A DNA stretch of 64,000 nt from contig WPIO01000111.1 of the NCBI GenBank assembly GCA_009760855.2, positions 312,001 to 376,000 of the forward strand, given 5' to 3'. Shown in pieces: positions 12,295 through 23,449 of the stretch (position 1 is its first letter; every line of letters starts with the position of its first letter). Both the position numbers and the translations under genes were made by a program. The notes under the pieces are model-generated. The model saw only the letters and a program-made list of their open reading frames with translations, was not told where the DNA came from and made no database searches. This stretch comes from Cristatella mucedo (taxonomy: Eukaryota > Bryozoa > Phylactolaemata > Cristatellidae).

Positions 12295-12490
12295 TCCCGT
12301 AATGGCTCACTAGGTAAGGCGGTTGCTTTCACGACCTCGGCCCCGAGGTCGTGGGTTCGAATTCTTCGGCGGGCGATCCTTTGTCGCCACTGCAAGTGGT
12401 GGTGATAGCTGCAAATGCTCTTCTGTTGCTATAAAAAAAGAGTCCGTTAATACAGCTAGAATTTTCAATGGGCTAGCTACCAATGAAGTT
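12295..12490 (+). mobile_element. tRNA-derived SINE
   Basis: The box-A-like TGGCTCACTAGG (12303) and box-B-like GGTTCGAATTC (about 12355) are at tRNA spacing. Between them is an 11-bp inverted repeat, CACGACCTCGG / CCGAGGTCGTG, with a 2-base loop. The body (GCGATCCTTTGTCGCCACTGC...GGTGGTGATAGC...CTCTTCTGTTGCTATA) matches the minus-strand copy at 28.4-28.6 kb over about 150 bases. A shared non-tRNA body identifies a SINE family rather than a tRNA gene. Confidence 0.75.
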
Positions 12491-14289
12491 ACTTAAAGTG
12501 TGTATTAATTTTTATTCATACAACGACCCACCTAGGTAGTAGGAGGTGGATGCATGACCCCAAGAGTAGATCCGTCGTGTCGCTGAGAAATGCTTCGCGG
12601 CAGCCAGTGCTTCCATGAGAAATCCTCAATGCGATTGGGGATTTAAATTTTGCTTAATTTCAGAGCCGTGATGTTCTTTAATTTACCTGATGGTGGTTAA
12701 GCGCGGCATCAACATTTGGGCCAATGCAGCACGAAGCTTCTTGGTAATTGCAAAGATGGGCAAAAACACAAAGTTTTTAACCACTAAATACTGCTGTCAG
12801 GCCGTAACTCAATCGCTTGAATAAAGAAACCCATTTTTCAGATGAAACCTTTTTTCAATGCAGTACCAAGCAGTGAGACTGATCTTGACTTCCAGCACAA
12901 CTCCAAGTAAATATGCGGCACTTACAACGAAAAATGTCTCAAAAGTGGAATCTCAGTTTCCATACTTATCCTATTAGGCTACTAAGAAAATGTCACATTA
13001 TTCATAGTAATGGCTGACTTTATATTCAGATCTCATGATGTCGCAACTATTGACTGATAGGTGCAGCATCAATACTTGACGTTGACAAAAAATTTATGTG
13101 TAACGCTTGAGCTATAAAAGGCCCCAGTTCTTTAAGACGGTGAATTTTCATTCTAAGCGTAGAGAACTTTGTTCGATAGCAACCATGTTTTGCAGGTGAC
13201 CTTCATAGGCAGTAGCTGACAATGCACAGAGATGGCTGAACTGCCAACCAATGCAGTAAGCCTAAGGTAAAAATCCGTGCTGGATCCCTAGTGCTACGGC
13301 AAAACTCTTGCCTATTACGCGAATTAAGTTTTAGACCACCAAACGTAAGATTAAGGCACTGCTCGCAGGTTTATAGTATACAGAATTCAGGAACTCCGAA
13401 CAATATTGAGGTGCTTAAACTCTGGCTGATTAAGCACACGGTCATTCCAACATTAGGCTCATTCAAGAGAGAAAACGAAGAGCCAGACAAAGCTGCAAGC
13501 ATGCAAGATGATTATTTAGGTTCTCGTGATATCGTCAGATAAAAGAAAGTTTTTATAGTTCTTATTACATTTGTAAGCCACTCCTAAGATGAGATTAAGG
13601 TTATTATACAATTTTCACTTATCATTAGGTTGCATCTGAGAAATGCTCTCAGAATGTATTTTGCACCACCAAATCGTCCTGGTGTTGTAAACCAATGTGT
13701 TGTCAAGTAATGCTCATAATAGCACGATCTCTAGTTATATTGATTGACCAGGACTCGGTGCAGGCTTGCAATCCACGCGTCACAACTACAAGCGAAACGA
13801 GCCAACTCTAACTATTAACTGTCGGGTCTGAATTAATTGCCATCCTTTCAGGTAAATGTCGGACTGAACAGAGAGATTTCACAGAGTGCTAATCTGAATA
13901 TGGATCCGATGTTTGAAACACTTCAGCCATTCATCCACTGGATATATGACAGTCAATCAAGTTTCTGAAAATGCCGAGAAGGACTTCGGTGTCAACGTCA
14001 GACTAGTAGGAGAACGAAAGAGGATAGGCTCAGTTTGAGCAAGAAGAGAAGCTTACGAATTAAAGTCTAATTGTCCGTAGAAGAGAATTTTATATTTGAG
14101 TTGAATGAACTTAATTTAAAAAGTAAATACTAGTAGATTTATGCTTAACGGGAGTTTTTCAGAGCAAACGCATATCTCAAACGCAACCATGCCATGCATG
14201 TGCCGCACACAGAACTCATAAAGTATCTCTTCGGCTTAGATACGTAGGTACTTATTAAAAGGTGGCGATAATGTCACTGTGTGCAGATC
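12491..14289. other. No gene recognised
   Basis: AT-rich sequence without domain, repeat or splice evidence. The open frame at 13291-13542 has no recognisable feature. Confidence 0.3.
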
Positions 14290-15170
14290 AGCTCGGACCT
14301 CTTATCAAGATCAAATGACGAACGTTTCACTTGAGCTCTTGCTTTGCTTGTCCTGGATCTTATCTTGATTTTAACGAGTATTCCACCAACTTTCAAGTAT
14401 CTTTAAAATTTCCTCACACTATAAGTCACACGAATAAGGGTTTACACCTGCTGCTGCCATGCATACATGGGATATTTGATATGCCACCACGCTCAGGTCA
14501 TGTCCCAGTACCTCTCAAAAAGTCTTTAGTCAGGCCAATACTCAAGAAAGCATTTCTAGACAAAGAGAACTTTACCACCAACCGCTCAGTCTCCCTTCTA
14601 ATATTCCTATCAAAGACATCGGAACGAGTCGTGGCAGGTCAGCTGATCTCATATATTAACACTTTAAGCCTTGCTAATAAGTTCCAGTTTGGTCTTGGAG
14701 CTAATAAATCCACAGAAACAGCATCTCTTTATTTGTAAAACGACTGAAATAAAAGTGCAGGTATGTATACATCATCTGTTTGTTTCGCACGAACTTTCTG
14801 CTGCTTTTGATTCTATCAATCATCAAGTCCTTCTCGAGAGGATTTATTCTCGCCTGGGCAATACTTGCACTGCATTGCAATGGTCAGGTTCTCTCTCACT
14901 GATAGACTCCAAAGTATCAATGTGAATGGAGAAAGGTCGTCAGAGGAACCCCCAAAATATTGCCTACCTCAGGGCGCTGTGCTAGGTCCGGTCCTTTTCA
15001 CGGTTTATATTCTTCCTCTTGCCGAAGTGACTGAGGAGCACAATCTAGGCTTTCACTTCTATGCCAATGACAAGCAGCTGTACCTTTTCTTTGATCCCTC
15101 CCAGCCCTCGAGTGCATCAACTTCACGTGCGTCACAACCAAAAAATGCATTACAACGAAATAAAGTATAT
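14290..15170 (+). mobile_element. LINE-A 5' half of the RT domain
   Basis: It reads from the EN-RT linker through HVPVPLKKSLVRPILKKA, the SLLIFLSKTSERVVAGQL block, ELSAAFDSINH (RT motif A), LPQGAVLGPVLF (motif B) and YANDKQLYLFFDPSQPSS (motif C, with the first Asp of YADD changed to Asn). It stops abruptly just after FDPSQPSS. Several frameshifts are present. The missing 3' half is found next to it in the opposite orientation. Confidence 0.82.
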
Positions 15171-15189
15171 TAATAACCACCATTCCTGA

Positions 15190-16215
15190 CAATGACATAA
15201 AGTTTATTTAGAACGGCATTACAGGATTAAAAAAAGAAACTTTGAAACCTCACATCAAATAACTAATAGAAGTATGCCAACTTGATCTGTCTACTCAGTA
15301 GACATATACTCATACATGCCAATATGGTCAGTGGCATTTCGCACAGTGTCAGCTCGCAGAAAGCTCACATAAAGGAAGAAATGCAGAGACCCTCTGAATG
15401 GTGCGATAAATAGATGAGGTTTTAGTTTTTTTAAATGTGGTTAAGTAAGTAGATGTCGTTACGAGAGTCGAGAGTTAGTTCTGGGTATTAGGCGCTTGCA
15501 AACTGAAGGGGACGGTCACCAAAAGATTTTAGGTTTGTACGAGGTTTAGCTTAACAATTATATTCAAAGAACAAGATAGGACGATGCATAGCCAGGTGGG
15601 CTAGAGCTAATTGGTAGCCTGAAGGAAAAGAATGAAGGGAACTCAAAGTGAGTTAAAACACCTTGCAGACGATGCATTGCTTGACAGGAAGCAAGTGCAG
15701 ATTGCCGAGAAGTGGTGAAATATGCTATCTGCCAACGCTCCAGCCTAGCTTCAGAGGGTTGCTCCAGATTTAAGAACCTGCTCGAACAAACCGGTTGACC
15801 AGCAAGTAGTGTTACAGAAATCAAGATAGGATTTCACAAATGCATGGAACGATTGAATTGTGGTATCCCTGTATGAACAAGCACTAACTTCGGTAATGTT
15901 ACGTAGCTGAAAGTAGGCAGACTTGACAATGGAGCTGATGTGGTCATCTAATGAAAGGTCACTTTGGAACACGACACCTAGATTTCGTGCAGATTCAATA
16001 GGAGATATTCTGGCAGAGGCGATCGTGAGCTTTAACCATTCCAATTTCTGTATCACATTTGGCTTACCCATAAATAGTTAGCCGGTTTCATTACCATTAA
16101 ATTAAAGCACGTTTGCTGCCACCCAAGTGGGGATTTCCTCGTTACATGTGTCAAAAGAGTTGAGATAATCTAACTTGATGGAGGGCTAGGAGAGATCAAA
16201 GCATTTCACTGTGAT
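15190..16215 (-). mobile_element. LINE-A 3' half, inverted relative to its left neighbour
   Basis: In minus orientation the sequence starts at the FDPSQPSS-equivalent region (about 16200). It then reads GKPNVIQKLEWLKL, SARNLGVVFQSDLSLDDHIS and AYFQLRNITEVSAC, and runs into the 3' UTR near 15300. It is decayed, and the hairpin tail is not clearly retained. Confidence 0.78.
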
Positions 16216-17117
16216 GCAATTCATGAGTAACTGTATAATCGGCTGCTTAGAACATAATTTACGGCTGCAGCAGTATGAATTGCACATACGTGTCTTAAGT
16301 ATAAGAAATACCAAAGAATTGGAATCATTGGAAGTGCGTCGTGAATTTGCTAAAGGTAATTTACATCAAAAAAGTGAATTATTTTAAAAATAGTAATAAT
16401 AATAATCAGCCAATGTGGCCGCTTCATGCACAAGCAGCTGAAGAAACGGAACGGTGATCGGCACTGCTTTAAGAGGACAGTAAATTACTGCCAATCCGGC
16501 CAGCTGAAGGATTCGGCTATACAACTTGGGTCATAAAGAGCCAAAGCCTTACCCTCAGAGAATGTTAGGGGAAATTGCTCATTTGGGATTTACTTTGGGT
16601 AGATGTTGACTGAGAGCTTTGAAGCTCTGGTAGAAATGACCTCAGATTAGCTAAAGCTTTGCTAGAACTACTGTGATTGCTAATATACTTATTTATCTGG
16701 TCTGACGGGTAGCAAGCCAGCCATGAGCATCACATCCCGGTGAGCAGTGATGGGACTAGGAAGACGTCGGTACTTACCAGTGTTATAGGCTCAACAAGGG
16801 CATTCAAATTGCTAAATGTTGCTTCAACATGTCGCCGATACAGAGCACTAAGATTAATTAATTCACTCCTAGGTAGGCATAAATAAATGTATTCGCAAGT
16901 ACGAAAAGGTTCCAGTACAAAAATATGTTGCGATACTAGTGTATTCTCACTTTCTCCTTAAATAAAAACTAACGTATGTATTCCAGTAGTAGCTTTAATG
17001 AATTTAATCTATTAATTTCTCCTATACATGTGATAGTCCTAATGTATCCCGACGTATAAAAAAATGCTGTCAGTTAACACATTTATGGTTTCCTTGGACG
17101 GTTTCTTTCTTATAATA
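16216..17117. other. No gene recognised
   Basis: AT-rich sequence with a short (AAT)n stretch near 16390. Nothing else is recognisable. Confidence 0.3.
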
Positions 17118-17192
17118 ATTATAATAATAATACTAACAATTCACTTGATAAAGCGCCCTCAGAGAACTTAATCTCTCTCTTGGTGCTTTACA
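17118..17192 (-). mobile_element. Solo LINE-A 3' tail
   Basis: (AATAAT)-rich sequence is followed by cacttgataaagcgccctcagagaact and ggtgctttacat, the reverse complement of the LINE-A hairpin. No ORF2 sequence is attached. Confidence 0.8.
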
Positions 17193-17344
17193 TTTTATAT
17201 ATTTCTTTTAGGTCAAGTGTGATTGTTTTGAAAAATATTGATGGCTGCCAGTGTGAGCAACTTCTCAGCACACAGTTTAAGTTTTCAATTTTTTCTTTTA
17301 GGATCGCACGTGCGCGCATTGAAGAGAAAAACTCAGTACGAGCT

Positions 17345-17735
17345 CTCCTGTGCGTAGGGCGGGCGAACGAACGCACGGGCTGGCGGGCGGACGCACTGGC
17401 GGGCGGACAGACGGAGGGACGCACATGTAGGCGGACGAACGGACCCACGAACGAACGCGCGGATAGACGCATGGGCGGACGTGAGGACAGACGGAAATGC
17501 GAACTGACGGACGTGCAGTCGAACGCACGGACACTAAAGCGGACGGACTGGCGGAGGCGTGGGCGGACGCATGGTTGGAAGTGTGGACTGACGCACTGGT
17601 GTGCCGGAGGACGGACGTGCGGACGTTCGGAGTGACGGACGCACTGGCGTGCGGACTGACGGGCGGACCAATGGGCAGACGAACTGGCAGGTGGACGGAC
17701 GGTCAGACAGACGGTCGGACTGGTGAACGGACAGA
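17345..17735. repeat. GC-rich GGACGGACG-type degenerate minisatellite
   Basis: About 390 bases of imperfect ggacg/ggcggacg/gaacg units, purine-rich on the + strand and much more GC-rich than its surroundings. The overlapping open frames on both strands (R/T/G-rich or V/R/P-rich) are products of the repeat. It abuts a LINE-B copy on its right. Confidence 0.85.
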
Positions 17736-17737
17736 TT

Positions 17738-18225
17738 TAATTACGCTGACCCGCAAACCCTGCCATGGCTTGGCTCCTTCGCACCTAGCTAAACTGCTGC
17801 ACCAGTTTCAGTCTCTTCGGGCCCCTCAGGTCATGTGTGGATAATAACTTAGCTGTTCCATTACTCAGCTTAAAAACCGGTGGCGACAGTAGCTTTAGCT
17901 CTGCAGGTGCCAGACTGTGTAACTCACTTCCACAATTCTTACTCAACGAAAACTAATCTCCAGCGGCCGACTATGGCTCATCCATTTCAGTGGACCTGAG
18001 GTTATACTTAAATGCTACTCACTACCTCAACTGCTCTCCTGACTCTGCTATGCTTCCCAGTTTATCTTTGTTGTGTGAGACGAAGTCTGTTGGCTACCGA
18101 ATGCGTACCGAAAGCTGCTTAGGGTGTAAGTGAGCTATTAAAAAACTCTCCTGCCTTACACCCACGTAGTTTATACGATTTTGAGGAGTTAAAGATCGAG
18201 ATAACATTACATAACATTACGGGCT
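17738..18225 (+). mobile_element. LINE-B 3' end
   Basis: It starts at the LTRKPCHGLAPSHLAKLLHQ region and runs through the C-terminal ORF2 and a 3' UTR containing gagacgaagtctgttggctaccgaatgcg. It ends in a (AACATTAC) tail. Confidence 0.8.
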
Positions 18226-18364
18226 GATGGACGGATAGACCAGCAAACCGACCGATCGCCAGACAGGCTGTTGCAGGTATCGGTGGGTAAACGAGTTCTC
18301 GCAGCATTTCTCAATAAGGTTGTGGACAGGCGTGGAGAAAACTGAATACCGTTTCCAGCGGTCT

Positions 18365-19145
18365 CTTCTTGGTTTATATTTCCGGTAAGTTCATCTTTGC
18401 TTAATTTTCGGAGAATATTCATGACTCACCTGCTACTTAGTTGGCGCCTAGTTACAGAAGGCAAACGCTGTGGTATGCAGATCTCTTAGTTAGCAGTACA
18501 GTGGTGGTCGGCTGGTATTGCAGTGAAGGTCACCACGGCAAGTTCCTGGTAGCATTCAGTAGGCTTGTACTCCAGCGATGAAACTTTGAAGCGTAAAGCA
18601 GCAGCAGGTAAGGTATCTAAACAACGCTTTTGATTGATGAAATGGTTTTATCAGTTCAGAGCAACAGTTTGAACCAAATTCAGACTTTTAAGGTTATGCA
18701 GCTTAAGTTGCCCAAGCAGCCCAACACTGAGCATTTGCTCAACTGAACGCCGATGCTGACGATATTGTTAGCTAAGCACATGTACCTACTGCTCGCGTTA
18801 CTGCAAGGCTACTACACATGACGGATGCAATCCAGATATTTTCAATGGAAATATGTGCCCGACCGTGCCCCAACACCAACAAACGATTAGTATGTTCAGC
18901 TGTGGCTGGTATAGCCATACGCCTAGACCAGAAGTTTTTCAAATTGCTTAATCTTAATCTCAGCTGGCATTTACAGTTTTTTAAGCTCTAGGCTTGCCAC
19001 TGAATACATCCTGTTGAAACGAAAACTTATAGATGTCAATATCTTCTTGATCCGAAACACTACCTAAGGTGCTGTATACTTTCAAGCATTTGCTTTCTAA
19101 GTAGCTGGCTGACATGCAGGGATACGATAGGCGTTGCACTCAGCC
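18365..19145 (+). repeat. Diverged 800-bp repeat, copy 1
   Basis: It is collinear by eye with 21590-22385. Shared blocks include 'tcggagaatattcatgactcacctg' versus 'tcggagaaaattcctgactgacctg', 'agttcctggtagcattc', 'gatgaaatggt' and 'gatgcaatccagatatttt'. Within it a short open stretch starts MLTILLAKHMYLLLALL (near 18752) and stops soon after. The nature of the unit is unknown. Both copies lie downstream of a LINE-B 3' end. Confidence 0.65.
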
Positions 19146-19588
19146 AAAATGTCTTTCTACAATTCCCGTTAAAGACACCGGAATGAATTTTCGTAAGCCA
19201 GCTGAAATCATCAATCAAAACTTCAAACCGTGGTAGAGGGTTCCAATCTAGTTTTAGAGCTAATCACTTTATTGTACCTTTGCTTTGATCCCTCCCAGCC
19301 TTCGAGCACCTCAAATTCTCTCAACTCACTTGCTGCATGCATTGATGACATCCGCACATGGATGGCAACAAATTTTCTAAAACTAAACGATGACATAACT
19401 AACTTACTAGTTATGGGCAAACCCAGTGTGATTCAGAAATTGGAAAGGCTGACGCTCATAAATGGCTCTGTCAGCATATCTCCTGTCGAATCAGCTCGAA
19501 ATCTAGGTGTCATATTCCAAAGCGACCTCTCGTTAGACGACTATATCAGCTCCATGGTCAAATGTGCCTATTTTTAGCTCCATAAGAG
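19146..19588 (+). mobile_element. LINE-A fragment with internal deletion
   Basis: It begins in the FLPFLSKTPE block and reads to SNLVLELIT. It then jumps directly to LYLCFDPSQPSSTSNSLNSLAA, so RT motifs A, B and most of C are missing. It continues through SARNLGVIFQSDLSLDDYIS and ends where a GA-repeat starts. Confidence 0.8.
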
Positions 19589-19955
19589 AGAGGGAGAGAT
19601 TGAATGATGGAAACCGATAGATATGGAGAGAGAGAGAAATTGAGATTGAGGGAGAGATAGACCAATCAGCTAGGGAGAGAAAGAGAGAGACAGAGACAGA
19701 AACGGAGAGAGGGAGAATGAGGGAGTCAGAGAGAGCGTGAGCAAGAGATTAACGGAGAGAAAAAGAGAGACAGTTAGAGAGAGAGAGAGAGAGAGAGAGT
19801 GACACAGAGAGAGGATAAAGAGAGAGAGAGAGAGGGAGAGAGAGAGAATAAAGAGAGGAAGGAGAAGTGGTAAGTAGTCGCGTAATTGTCAGGGAAGGAG
19901 TGGCAAAGGAAAAGAGAAAGATAGGCAGAGAGAGAGAGACAGAAAAAGAGAGAAA
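19589..19955. repeat. (GA)n-rich imperfect microsatellite
   Basis: Long purine-only stretches of gagaga with occasional c and t. A shorter GA block follows at 20042-20075. S/L-rich open frames on the minus strand are repeat artefacts. Confidence 0.9.
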
Positions 19956-20654
19956 CTAAATGTGAGCAGAATTGGTGCTTATGCATTTGCTTGTGCGAGC
20001 GTGTATGTAAGAAGTCAATAGAAAAAGTTAAAAGACTTCATTTAGAGAGAAAGAAAGAGAGGGAGAGCGAACGAGAGAAGATTGGAGTGATTTTGAACGA
20101 CGTCGAGAATTCCCCCAACCCTTAACACGGTCGTAGTTGATGAGTCTATTACTATCACTTTCAGCCTAATGGATAGCGTCGTGCATGTGGAACACTGATT
20201 CCAGATTTGCAGACAAGGCTCCACAATATTGGCACCGTTTATCTTCCGCTGGGCTGGCTTCTTATCTTAAAGAGCTAAGCCTTGATAAACTCAAACCTTA
20301 CATGCATCGAGGTTTCTAAAATTTGTCGATTTTGTTTGGCAGAAATGCCTTACAATTTGGTCATTAGGGGATACATGCACAAACAGAATTCATTTGTTTA
20401 GGGCCTCAAGAAAGGTTAATCTCTATCCAGTCTCTTCACCAGTGCCACAAAGCTCCAGAACACAGCCTCGTTTGCCAAACGCGAGCGAGCAACTTACACT
20501 TGGACCGAACCAGGGCTGTCGATTGTGTCTTCATTGGCTTTTAGAAGACTAAATAACTGCCGACAGTGCTGACCAATGGCTAACTTTAGCCATCCACTCA
20601 TAACCTTGTAGAGAAAATAAATATTGTGAGTGATGGAGTTACAGACAGCTGAAG

Positions 20655-21513
20655 AGAATTAAAAGGCTTTGCTGTGTGCGACCTTCACCATGTGCTCGTA
20701 ATCTAGGTGTCGTGTTCGACAGCTGCCTCAATTTCAAAAGCTTCATTCAGAAGACTGCCTCTGCAGCTAGCCATCACATCCGATCCCTATCCAAGATTAG
20801 AAGCTGTCTCCCACAGTGGCTTGTAAAAAATTTAACTAGCTCTTTAGTTCTGTCTCGGCTTGATTATTGTAATTCCCTTTTGGCTGGGCTACCAAAGAAA
20901 GCTATTATGCCTCTACAGCTGGCTATAAATATGGCTACAAGGCTGTTCTTCAAGTCCCAGCGGTTTGAGCACATGTCACATCTGCTGAAAGAGGTAGAAT
21001 GGTTGCCGGTTAAGCAAAGAATACAGAGCAAAGTTCTTAAGCTGACCCACAAGGCCTGCCACGGCTTGGCTCCTTCGTAACTAGCTGAACTGCTGCATCA
21101 GTTTCAGCCTGTTCGCACCCTCAGGTCCTATGTGGACAAAAAATTAGCTGTCCCATTCCTCCGCTTAAAGACAGTTGGCAACAGAAGCTTTAGCTCTGCA
21201 AGTCCTAGGCTGTGGAATTCGCTTCCACAATTCTTACGTAACGACATCTACTCTCCAACTGCCGATTATGGCACATCTTTTTCAGCGGTCCTGAACTGCT
21301 ACCTCTATGCCACTCACTACCTCAACTGCTCTCCTAACTCTGCTATGCTTCCCACTTTTTGTTTGTTGCGTGAGACGAAGTCTGTTGGCTACCGAATGCA
21401 TACCAAAAGCTCTTAGGCTGTGAGTGTGCTATGCAAAACTTTCCTGCGTAACATCCACATGGTCTTTATGACTTTGTGGAGTTACTGTCGGAGATACATT
21501 ACATTACATTACA
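20655..21513 (+). mobile_element. LINE-B 3' half
   Basis: ORF2 C-terminal sequence: ARNLGVVFDSCLNFKSFIQK, LSRLDYCNSLLAGLPKKAI, EWLPVKQRIQSKVLKLTHKACHGLAPS, then after a frame change KLAVPFLRLKTVGNRSFSSASPRLWNSLPQFLRNDIYSP. The 3' UTR ends in (ACATT)n at about 21500. It is one of the cleaner LINE-B copies but is 5'-truncated and frameshifted. Confidence 0.87.
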
Positions 21514-21589
21514 AGAGAAGAGAGAGTTCGAAAGACAGACATAAACATGGGAAGTAAGAGATAGATAGAGACAGACAGACAGACTCTTC

Positions 21590-22385
21590 CCGGTTTCTCC
21601 TTATGATGCTTTCGTCATTGCCTGATTCTCGGAGAAAATTCCTGACTGACCTGTTCTTAAAATAGTGACTAATTGAGGAAGTTACATCCTATGGCAAGCA
21701 GACGTCTGAATTAGCTTGACACTTTCTATTGGCTAGTATTGCTGCTGAGGTGACAGCTACTAATTGAACAAAAACCTTCCTGGTCTCAAGTTCCTGGTCG
21801 CATTCGCAGGCCTTTTCCTCCAGCAGCTGAAGCTATGGAGCAGGAAACAGCAACAGGTAAAGTCGCCAATTAATGCTTTTTATAGATGAAATGGTAGTGT
21901 CACTTCAGGGCCTCTGTTTGAGACGAATTCAGACTTTCACGGCTGCAAAATGCTGAGATTACTTACGTTACCCATTGCTGACCATCTGCACAACTGAATG
22001 GTGATGATAGCGTTAATACTAACGAAACACCCGTATCTACTGCTCGTGTGTTTATACTCGGTGGATGCCATCCAGGTATTTGGAATGACAAAAATGGCCC
22101 CACCCTACCCATATACAACAAACAGTAAGTGGGTTAAGTTATGGCTGGTAATGGCCCTAAGCCTACATCAGACTTTTTCAAGGAGCTTCAATCTCGGCTG
22201 GCTCTTACAGTGTGTTGCAGATTTAGGAGTGCTACCGAATAGATCTTGTTGAAACCAAAACGTATAGGCATGAGCATATTAAATATTTTCTATCCGAAAC
22301 ACTGATCGAAGTGCCTCAAGTTCAAGCATTCACTTACTAATAGGCAGATACGGGACCACTGGTGGGTTAGGCTTAGCCCAAAGGT
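21590..22385 (+). repeat. Diverged 800-bp repeat, copy 2
   Basis: Partner of 18365-19145, about 3.2 kb away in the same orientation and also just downstream of a LINE-B tail. An open frame from 21998 begins with a hydrophobic segment (MVMIALILTKHPYLLLVCLY) that aligns with the hydrophobic start in copy 1. This could be a signal-peptide-like exon or coincidence. No domain is recognised. Confidence 0.65.
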
Positions 22386-22864
22386 AACACTAATGTACTA
22401 GATTTTAGTAACTAAGGGTGTAAATGAGAGTTGCATAAATTAGTCTCTGGAACGATGAATGATGAATCGATTCAAAGAAATGTGAACTTGGTCTATTGGA
22501 ACTCATCGTGCTAGTATGAACGGTGTGAACAAGAGTATAGCTGTGAAATTTGAGCTTCCCGGCACTTGAAATCTCTAGCTCTGAAACAGACCTGTAAGGT
22601 TGCTATAATTGCATGTATGTCAGCATTAAAAATTTTGCACCGTTTTTGAAGAACTTGAACACACAGCAAATTCAGAAACGCATCCGTCATACACGTTTAG
22701 ATTCTTGTTTTCCGTTGATCCAGCCTACCAACCAGAACTACATACACATTGGTATGCTTTTCTAATCTTTATATGCTATCGTATGCATTTCCATCTAAAA
22801 TACTGTATACGTTCGGCATGTGAACCTTAAATCTTTGGAAGTTTGAGCGTTTATTTTGTCTGCC

Positions 22865-23170
22865 ATCAAACGTTAAACCTCATTCCCAACTGAGTTGAAA
22901 CATTTTAAGTGTGTTAAAAACGCAAATTTTTCTTACAGTATTCGGTGGGCCTAAACTATTCTTTGTATGCTCATGTGTGCCAAAATCGTTCACGTCTCAG
23001 CTGTGATCGTATATACGACTTCAGTGTGAGCACCACATCTAGCAATTGATTCACTCTGAACTTGTACATTGTATCTCTAACCATCTTAACATGCTTCCCT
23101 AACTGAATGTGTAAAATGCCTAGAAGGATATTTGGTTCTCAGAGGAAACAGTTTCAATTGATTGCTATTA
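22865..23170 (+). mobile_element. LINE-A 3' end, strongly decayed
   Basis: Remnants of the C-terminus and 3' UTR are visible, ending in a degraded hairpin (tgcctagaaggatatttggttctcagagg) and (ATT)-like sequence. Confidence 0.5.
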
Positions 23171-23449
23171 TTGTTTTGAGTGTTTTTACCACGTGAAAAA
23201 GCTATAATTGAAATTAAATCCTTTAAATAAAAAATTGGAATGCTCTAAATTTCTTGCAGCCCTTAGAAAGCAAAAGCGAACCCAGTGAACGGAAAACAGC
23301 AAACTAGCCTTGCCTAAGAATTATTTTATTACTAGAGGTAATAACTAAGAGAAAATAACGATCAAGTAATTATTCGTATTCATTATAATGCAACGGCAGA
23401 CAAACACTAGCTAGATAGCCAAGATAAAGCAACCTAAAAGCGAGGATAA

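Noticed and set aside
12303-12365. Functional tRNA gene
   Set aside because: The pol III boxes are present, but no acceptor stem closes and the same non-tRNA body is repeated at 28.5 kb; it is a SINE.
17180-17844. Overlapping Arg/Thr/Gly-rich and Val/Arg/Pro-rich open frames
   Set aside because: They read through the GGACGG minisatellite and its flanks; no domain and no codon bias.
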